This document shows, piece after piece, positions 59,852 through 64,000 of a stretch of 64,000 nucleotides of DNA; position 1 is the stretch's first letter, and every line of letters begins with the position of its first letter. The translations under genes were made by a program, and so were the position numbers. The notes beneath the pieces were generated by a model. That model had not been told where the DNA came from. It saw nothing but the letters and a program-made list of their open reading frames with translations, and did not search any database. Origin of the DNA: Candidatus Baltobacteraceae bacterium (lineage in GTDB: Bacteria > Vulcanimicrobiota > Vulcanimicrobiia > Vulcanimicrobiales > Vulcanimicrobiaceae); NCBI GenBank assembly GCA_035502855.1, contig DATJTX010000022.1, forward strand, positions 1 through 64,000, read 5' to 3'.

Positions 59852-60723
59852 TAGCTTGCTTTCCGTTGGGCGGCGCGCAGCTTGGCGCTGCGGGCGCGGG
59901 GATTCTCGGCCGTCTCGTGCTCATCGGGCACGAGCGGCTTGCGCGTGAGAACCTCGAGGCGCTCGTCGTCGCGAAAGGTTTGCTTCACGATGCGATCCTC
60001 GAGCGAGTGGAAGCTGATGACGACGATGCGACCGGCGTCGCGCAGCGAGTCGATCGCGCCGGCCAGACCCTCGCGCAGCGCGCCGAGTTCGTCGTTGACC
60101 GCGATGCGCAGCGCTTGGAAGACGCGCGTGGCGGGATGGATGCGCTCCCTCTTCCCAGGCCGGCGCATCACGCCCGCCACGAACTGTGCGAATTCGAGGG
60201 TGGTTTTCGGCAGGCGGCCGGCGCTGCGCCGTTCGACGAGCGCGTGCGCGATGCGGCGCGCCGCGCGCTCTTCGCCGTAGTTGAAGAAGATGTCGGCGAG
60301 TTCGCGTTCGCTGGCGGTAGCGAGGACGTCGTAGGCGCTGCGGCCTTCGTACGGATTCATTCGCATATCGAGCGGCGCCGACTCACGAAACGAGAAGCCG
60401 CGCTGCGCATTATCGAGCTGCATCGACGAAACTCCCAAATCGAAGAGCACTCCGTCGATCTGCGCCACCCCGCAGTCGGCCAAGACGCGACGAAGTTCCG
60501 AGAAATTCGCATGGACGAAGGTAAACGATGGATGCGTGATGGTGTGCGCTCGCGCAATCGCGTCCGGATCGGCATCGAGCGCGATCAATCGGCCGGTCTG
60601 CAAACGCGAGAGGATCGCTCGCGAGTGCCCACCCGCACCGAAGGTCGCATCGACGTACGTCCCATCCGGCCGGATCGCCAAATAATCGATCGCCGCATCG
60701 AGCAAGACCGAGACGTGACTCAT
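59851..60723 (-). CDS. rsmH: 16S rRNA (cytosine-1402-N4) methyltransferase
   Basis: This 290-aa protein (formerly MraW) has MSHVSVLLDAAIDYLAIRPD, then YVDATFGAGGHSRAILSRLQ (SAM motif I). LIALDADPDAIARA and FDLGVSSMQLDNAQRGFSFR are family hallmarks (D-L-G-V-S-S-x-Q). APLDMRMNP and FQALRIAVNDELGALREGL follow, and the C-terminus contains RIVVISFHSLEDRIVKQTFR. It methylates C1402 in the ribosomal P site. It is second in the dcw cluster as in most bacteria, 12 nt after mraZ. Confidence 0.97.
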   Translation of the reverse strand: MSHVSVLLDAAIDYLAIRPDGTYVDATFGAGGHSRAILSRLQTGRLIALDADPDAIARAHTITHPSFTFVHANFSELRRVLADCGVAQIDGVLFDLGVSSMQLDNAQRGFSFRESAPLDMRMNPYEGRSAYDVLATASERELADIFFNYGEERAARRIAHALVERRSAGRLPKTTLEFAQFVAGVMRRPGKRERIHPATRVFQALRIAVNDELGALREGLAGAIDSLRDAGRIVVISFHSLEDRIVKQTFRDDERLEVLTRKPLVPDEHETAENPRARSAKLRAAQRKAS

Positions 60724-60735
60724 GGAGGCATCCCA

Positions 60736-61179
60736 TCAGAAGAGCCCGAGGTCGGCCATGAAATCGGCGACCTCGCCCTCCGGCGCGGCGTGCGCGGAAT
60801 ATTGTTCTTTCGCCCAGATCTCGACGCGGGTGAGCGCGCCGATGGAGACGACGTCGCGATCGATCGACGCGTAGCCGCGCTGTGCGGCTGGGATCAGCAG
60901 GCGCCCTTGCGCATCGCACGCCACTTCCTCTGTATGTGCGAAGATGTTGCGCACGATGCGGCGGAAGCGCTCATCCTTGCGCGGAGCCTCCTCCAGGCGC
61001 GTGCAGAACTCGGCCCAGGTGACGCTGGGGTAGAGCGCGAGGCATGGCTCGGGCTGGGCAATCGTGATGACGAAGCCCGCTCCAAGCCGTTCCCGAAAGC
61101 GCGCGGGGACGATGAGGCGCCCCTTCTCATCGAGGGCATGCTCCACCGAACCCGTAAAGCGCGGCAGCTCCGCGTGCAA
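60736..61179 (-). CDS. mraZ: Transcriptional regulator MraZ
   Basis: The TTG at 61179 is preferred: GGGGGAGGGACC is its ribosome site, and the product (147 aa) has the family length. A GTG at 61200 would start inside the operator repeats. There are two SpoVT-AbrB-like halves: FTGSVEHALDEKGRLIVPAR with FRERLGAGFVITIAQPEPC, then EEVACDAQGRLLIPAAQRGY (the D-x-x-G-R-L-x-x-P motif appears twice). MraZ forms rings and represses its own operon by binding direct repeats in the leader. Three repeats lie just upstream. Confidence 0.95.
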   Translation of the reverse strand: MHAELPRFTGSVEHALDEKGRLIVPARFRERLGAGFVITIAQPEPCLALYPSVTWAEFCTRLEEAPRKDERFRRIVRNIFAHTEEVACDAQGRLLIPAAQRGYASIDRDVVSIGALTRVEIWAKEQYSAHAAPEGEVADFMADLGLF

Positions 61180-61194
61180 GGTCCCTCCCCCAGC

Positions 61195-61221
61195 CACCAC
61201 TCAGCACCACTTCACACCACT
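61195..61221 (-). promoter_or_regulatory. MraZ-box array: three direct repeats, 10-bp period
   Basis: On the minus strand AGTGGTG occurs three times, at 61221-61215, 61211-61205 and 61201-61195, exactly 10 bp apart. They cover the transcription start and early leader of the dcw operon, the usual place for MraZ repeats (G-T-G-G-type units spaced 10 bp in other bacteria). Autorepression is inferred. Confidence 0.85.
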
Positions 61222-61247
61222 ATAAGGTTTACGACGGGGAGGGTCAA
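61219..61247 (-). promoter_or_regulatory. dcw operon promoter (Pmra)
   Basis: On the minus strand TTGACC (61247-61242) and TATAGT (61224-61219) are separated by exactly 17 bp. The predicted start is near 61212, within the MraZ repeats, giving a 33-nt leader before the mraZ TTG. It is one of the strongest sigma-70-type matches seen in the window. Confidence 0.85.
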
Positions 61248-61250
61248 AGG

Positions 61251-61264
61251 CGAACACGTGTTCG
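61251..61264. promoter_or_regulatory. LexA-type (SOS) box next to the dcw promoter
   Basis: CGAACACGTGTTCG is a perfect 14-bp palindrome and matches the Gram-positive-type LexA/DinR consensus CGAAC-RNRY-GTTYC except for the final base. It ends 4 bp upstream of the dcw -35. It might tie cell-wall and division gene expression to DNA damage. A different regulator, or service to a plus-strand promoter, is possible. Confidence 0.55.
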
Positions 61265-61500
61265 TGGCCACAAAGAACCGCGGCGCAACGGCAAGGCGAA
61301 AGGAAGCCCCTGATCTCAGCGGCTGGCGCAGAATCACGTCCGGCGGGTCGAGCCGATCAAACGCCAGCGTGATTTATACGGCGACAAGTTATGTGAGAAG
61401 CGCGGAGTGGCGAAACCGCAGGATGAACGAATAAGCGTAATCCGCATTAGCACGAGCACGCGCGCTGGGTCTCCCCGCGGACAGCCCCTGGAGTCATCTA
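61265..61500. other. Intergenic region without recognised gene
   Basis: This is the upstream region of the RelA/SpoT-domain gene. I see no tRNA, convincing ORF or terminator. A GGAG about 9 nt before the ATG at 61501 is the ribosome site. The composition shifts from GC-rich to the lower GC of the following gene across this stretch. Confidence 0.5.
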
Positions 61501-62616
61501 ATGGACGAACAACAGAGCGCCGGCGCTATGGCGTCAGGAAACGCATTTGATTTCACGGCGCACAAACAGCGCGCCGTCTCGGAGTACTTAAAGCGACGAG
61601 ACTATTTTGTTGCGCTTGCCCACATGGTTGAGCGAATAGTTCGCGAGTGCCTAGTTCAACGTGGCATCAAGGTCAACTCAGTAGATAGCAGGGCTAAGGA
61701 CGCGGCCAGCTTTGAAGAGAAAGCGGGCACCCCTTCCGACGCTGATCCGAACATTCCCAAATACCCGAATCCACTGGAGCAAATTACCGATCTCGCCGGA
61801 GTAAGAGTCATCACGTTCTTCCCGAGCACTCTCGATGATATCGACGTATTGATCGGCGATGAATTTGAAATCATTGAGCGATCTGACAAGGGAGCGGCGC
61901 TGATAGCTGAGCAGCGATTCGGTTATCAAAGTATTCACTACCTCGTGCGACTAGATCGAAAGCGGGGAACCTTACCGGAGTACCAAGACTTCAAGGGCGC
62001 GAGTGTTGAAATCCAGGTCCGCACCATTTTGCAACACGCATGGGCCGAAATCGAACACGATATTCAATACAAATCGGCCTCGGTGATCCCAACTGAGATT
62101 CGAAGACGATTCATGTCCCTGGCGGGTTTACTTGAAATAGCTGATCGAGAATTCCAGGCGATCCAAGATGCCGACGCAAGCGTGACCGCCCGCGCGCGTG
62201 AACAAATCGCCAGCGGCAACTTAGACGAAGTCGAAGTCACGCCCGATGCCCTTAAGGAATATCTCGATCGGCGCTTAGGTCCCGATCGCCGAATATCCGA
62301 GTTCTCCTACAACTGGACGGCAAGATTACTGCGCAATCTTGGCTTTAGCACGATGGGCCAGGTCGATCGCTGCATCAGCGGTTACGATGATAATTGGGTT
62401 TCCGATGTTGCTTATTCCACTCGACAAGGCCAGACTACCCGATTTGAGCTAATGCTACTAGCCTCAATGGGTGAGCGGTACATTCAACGTCACATATTCG
62501 CCACGCAGCCCTGGTACGTCGAGGATAGCCGGGACAAGCAGAGTCTCGAGGCCTTTCGCAGTGCGGGGATCAAGATCGGGGACTACGATCCCGTTGCAGA
62601 ATCAAAACACGCCTAG
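61501..62616 (+). CDS. RelA/SpoT-domain nucleotide pyrophosphokinase (small alarmone synthetase-like)
   Basis: This 371-aa protein has a synthetase domain at about 40-195. VNSVDSRAKDAASFEEKAG contains the conserved R-x-K. ITDLAGVRVITFF (97-102 core, metal Asp), RFGYQSIHYLV (Tyr142, substrate stacking) and VEIQVRTILQHAWAEIEHD (170-187) complete the (p)ppGpp-synthetase signature. There is no HD hydrolase and no TGS or ACT domain. A C-terminal extension of about 175 residues is unlike housekeeping SAS proteins. It transfers pyrophosphate from ATP to a nucleotide or possibly tRNA, as toxSAS enzymes do. Codon use is less GC-rich than its neighbours, suggesting transfer. Toxin or anti-phage function is possible but unproven; no antitoxin gene is evident. 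Confidence 0.85.
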   Translation: MDEQQSAGAMASGNAFDFTAHKQRAVSEYLKRRDYFVALAHMVERIVRECLVQRGIKVNSVDSRAKDAASFEEKAGTPSDADPNIPKYPNPLEQITDLAGVRVITFFPSTLDDIDVLIGDEFEIIERSDKGAALIAEQRFGYQSIHYLVRLDRKRGTLPEYQDFKGASVEIQVRTILQHAWAEIEHDIQYKSASVIPTEIRRRFMSLAGLLEIADREFQAIQDADASVTARAREQIASGNLDEVEVTPDALKEYLDRRLGPDRRISEFSYNWTARLLRNLGFSTMGQVDRCISGYDDNWVSDVAYSTRQGQTTRFELMLLASMGERYIQRHIFATQPWYVEDSRDKQSLEAFRSAGIKIGDYDPVAESKHA

Positions 62617-62648
62617 CAGAAGCCGGGAGCACCGGAACACTCGCTCGC

Positions 62649-62831
62649 TCAGGCCGCCAAGGAGCCCACCGTCTTGGACACATTGCGCGGCGGAACCGCT
62701 CCGGCCAAACGCCCATACAGAATAACCGTCTCTCGGCGGTGGCCGGTGATGGCTCGACCTCGGGGGCGCTCATGCCTTCGCCCAAGAGTTCCACCATCGC
62801 GCCATCGCTGCTCATCGGTCAGCGAGTCCAT
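62649..62831 (-). pseudogene. Decayed copy of the small HTH gene at 63380-63562
   Basis: On the minus strand the start reads MDSLTDEQ, the middle (VELLGEGMSAPEVE) lies in a different frame, and the end (ITGHRRETVILYGRLAG) returns to the first frame. The intact copy reads MNTLTVEQ, VELLREGMSAREVE and ITGHRRETVVLYGRLAG. So one base gain and one base loss have scrambled the HTH core. Nucleotide similarity to 63380-63562 is high throughout. Confidence 0.75.
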
Positions 62832-62905
62832 GCAAAGAAGGCTTATACTCGCGTATGCAAGCCGAAAACGCCCAACGGCTCAGGACTCTTCGCCGCTATC
62901 GCCGG

Positions 62906-63250
62906 CTAACGACTCCACCAACAGGTATTGTTGGCCTTGTTGAGATGGATCGTGACGTCGCCCGAGTTCTTGGGCACCTGCATATCCGTTTTACAAATGT
63001 TGCGAACGCCGTCGAGCGTTTTGATCTCCGCCATGATCTTCATGTTCCCTTGGGCGCTGTCCCAGTGCCAGCGATAATTCGGGCGGACCATAAAGGCGTT
63101 TTGGATGCGGCCGTTCGCGTACACCGTGACCCAGACCGGATTTGGCAGCGGATTTACGATGTAGAGGTCGTACGGCAATCGCGCTGCGGCTACGGCGGTT
63201 GAGGCCACAACAAAGGCGGCAATGAGAAGAAAACGGAGCCGTCCAAGCAT
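62906..63250 (-). CDS. Small secreted protein (114 aa)
   Basis: ATG 63250 gives MLGRLRFLLIAAFVVASTAV and then AAA, a clear signal peptide with cleavage after about residue 22. The mature part (LPYDLYIVNPLPNPVWVTVY, then FMVRPNYRWHWDSAQGNMKI) is a short beta-rich domain of about 90 residues. It ends in TIHLNKANNTCWWSR, with two Cys (NIC and NTC) that may form a disulfide. No family is recognised. It lies between the intact HTH gene and its decayed copy, on the same strand. Confidence 0.7.
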   Translation of the reverse strand: MLGRLRFLLIAAFVVASTAVAAARLPYDLYIVNPLPNPVWVTVYANGRIQNAFMVRPNYRWHWDSAQGNMKIMAEIKTLDGVRNICKTDMQVPKNSGDVTIHLNKANNTCWWSR

Positions 63251-63379
63251 CGATAGGATCCCCTTTCCAAAGCCGACTCGAACGCCATCGAGCCCTGTTC
63301 TGAGGATTCTTTCGAATCAGTTGGAGATCATGCTCACGACGACGACTTCATGGTGAGTTGACCCCGTCGCCGAACGTTG

Positions 63380-63562
63380 CTAGGCGGCTCGCGCCTGCGT
63401 GGGTTCCGGTGAAACTCGCGAAGGCAGCACCCCCGCGAGGCGACCGTACAATACAACCGTCTCTCGCCGATGCCCCGTAATGCGCTCGACCTCGCGGGCG
63501 CTCATGCCTTCGCGCAAAAGTTCCACGATACGTTGTTGCTGCTCGACGGTTAGCGTGTTCAT
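63380..63562 (-). CDS. Small helix-turn-helix protein (60 aa)
   Basis: ATG 63562 gives MNTLTVEQQQRIVELLREGM, then SAREVERITGHRRETVVLYG and RLAGVLPSR plus a short tail. The pattern Q-x-x-I-v-x-L-L-x-x-G-x-S-x-R-x-V-x-R-x-T-G-x-x-R-x-T-V is a stand-alone HTH like those of resolvases and IS transposase N-termini. It is probably a small DNA-binding protein or a relic of a mobile gene. A second, frameshifted copy lies at 62649-62831, which supports a duplicating or mobile history. Confidence 0.65.
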   Translation of the reverse strand: MNTLTVEQQQRIVELLREGMSAREVERITGHRRETVVLYGRLAGVLPSRVSPEPTQARAA

Positions 63563-63664
63563 GGGTGATACTCAGACGATCGGCGGCCGCGGCCCTGCCG
63601 GCGGTGTCCGCTTTTGAGCCGGAAAACATTCCCAGCGCACACCGGCTCTGCTATAAAACGGGCC

Positions 63665-64000
63665 ATGAGTTACCTCGTGCCGACCGTCGTCGAGAACACC
63701 GCGCGCGGCGAGCGCGCCTTCGACATCTACTCGCGCCTCCTCAAAGACCGCATCGTCTTCATCAGCGGCGAGATCACGGATCAGCTCGCTAGCCTTGCCG
63801 TCGCGCAGCTGCTCTTCCTCGAGAAAGAAGATCCCGACAAAGACGTCGATCTCTACATCAACAGCCCCGGCGGCAGCGTCACCGCGGCGCTTGGGATTTA
63901 CGATACGATGCAGTTCATCAAGCCGGCGGTCGCGACGATCTGCGTGGGGTTTGCGGCCTCGATGGCCTCGGTGCTCTTGACCGGCGGCGCGCCGGGCAAA
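63665..64000 (+). CDS. clpP: ATP-dependent Clp protease proteolytic subunit (5' part)
   Basis: ATG 63665 opens [20 protein letters not shown], then [36 protein letters not shown] and [20 protein letters not shown], up to the window edge. This is ClpP: the catalytic Ser lies in A-A-S-M-A, and the His/Asp lie beyond the window. About 112 of roughly 200 residues are visible. TATAAA at 63652-63657 is a likely -10 and would start transcription almost at the ATG (near-leaderless). ClpP forms the 14-mer peptidase used by ClpX/ClpA/ClpC. Confidence 0.93.
   Translation, partial: MSYLVPTVVENTARGERAFDIYSRLLKDRIVFISGEITDQLASLAVAQLLFLEKEDPDKDVDLYINSPGGSVTAALGIYDTMQFIKPAVATICVGFAASMASVLLTGGAPGK

Noticed and set aside
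61265-61500. Possible tRNA or small RNA gene in the intergenic region
   Set aside because: No cloverleaf, T-loop or anticodon stem could be built, and there is no clear promoter-terminator pair.

Overview
The window is high-GC bacterial chromosome with dense, mostly translationally coupled genes. I see no rRNA, tRNA, CRISPR array or phage structural module. Four features point to a bacterium outside the best-studied phyla: a dcw cluster with an MraZ-type leader and a meso-DAP-type MurE (DNPR motif); HrcA/CIRCE-type heat-shock control; lipobox lipoproteins; and frequent GTG/TTG starts with little Shine-Dalgarno (SD) sequence. A Candidatus Eremiobacterota (WPS-2)-like lineage is my best guess from overall gene style. 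That is inference, not something the sequence proves.

Layout. 1-200: 5' end of a Phd/YefM antitoxin gene with a TGTACA palindrome. 250-5645: two coupled lipoproteins, a clostripain-like peptidase and a secreted PHB-depolymerase-like esterase. 5739-6016: copy 1 of a 278-bp MITE-like element. 6017-9353: a secreted protein, an ECF sigma/anti-sigma pair and a serine hydrolase. 9402-15143: Nudix hydrolase, SpoU methyltransferase, a YqzL-like peptide, pheS-pheT and CvpA. 15171-15439: inverted copy 2 of the MITE. 15429-21736: HTH-NTPase-TPR regulator, SnoaL-like protein and class V aminotransferase, head-to-head with selD and an MFS exporter.

21752-24335: the least explained block. It is a four-gene operon with three diverged paralogues plus a 79-aa protein, divergent from a single-domain HTH regulator. 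24407-27920: DUF4336 protein, then hsp20-lon under a CIRCE-like site. 28010-32801: two response regulators with altered HD-GYP domains flank two tandem amino-acid permeases. 32802-32896: a 95-bp hairpin element flanked by CTAG. 32897-38300: DoxX, KorBA ferredoxin oxidoreductase, secreted proteins, and a 58-aa peptide gene with its own promoter and terminator. 38413-40502: groES-groEL with CIRCE. 40638-41502: a small accessory insert with an operator-bearing promoter and a frameshifted gene. 41534-45353: membrane proteins, alr, hisA and citrate synthase.

45441-61264 is the dcw cluster, read leftwards: mraZ-rsmH-ftsL-ftsI-murE-murF-(CofE-like)-mraY-murD-ftsW-(DUF2332)-murG-murC-murB-ddl. Most junctions overlap by 4 nt. 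Two genes unusual for such clusters sit inside it. The leader carries a consensus promoter, three MraZ-type repeats at exact 10-bp spacing and a LexA-type palindrome. ftsQ, ftsA and ftsZ do not follow ddl. 61501-64000: a RelA/SpoT-domain alarmone synthetase of atypical composition, an intact small HTH gene and a decayed copy of it, a small secreted protein, and the start of clpP.

Recurring theme: three short inverted-repeat elements abut gene 3' ends. Their CTAG/TTAG flanks or terminal repeats supply the stop codons of neighbouring genes.
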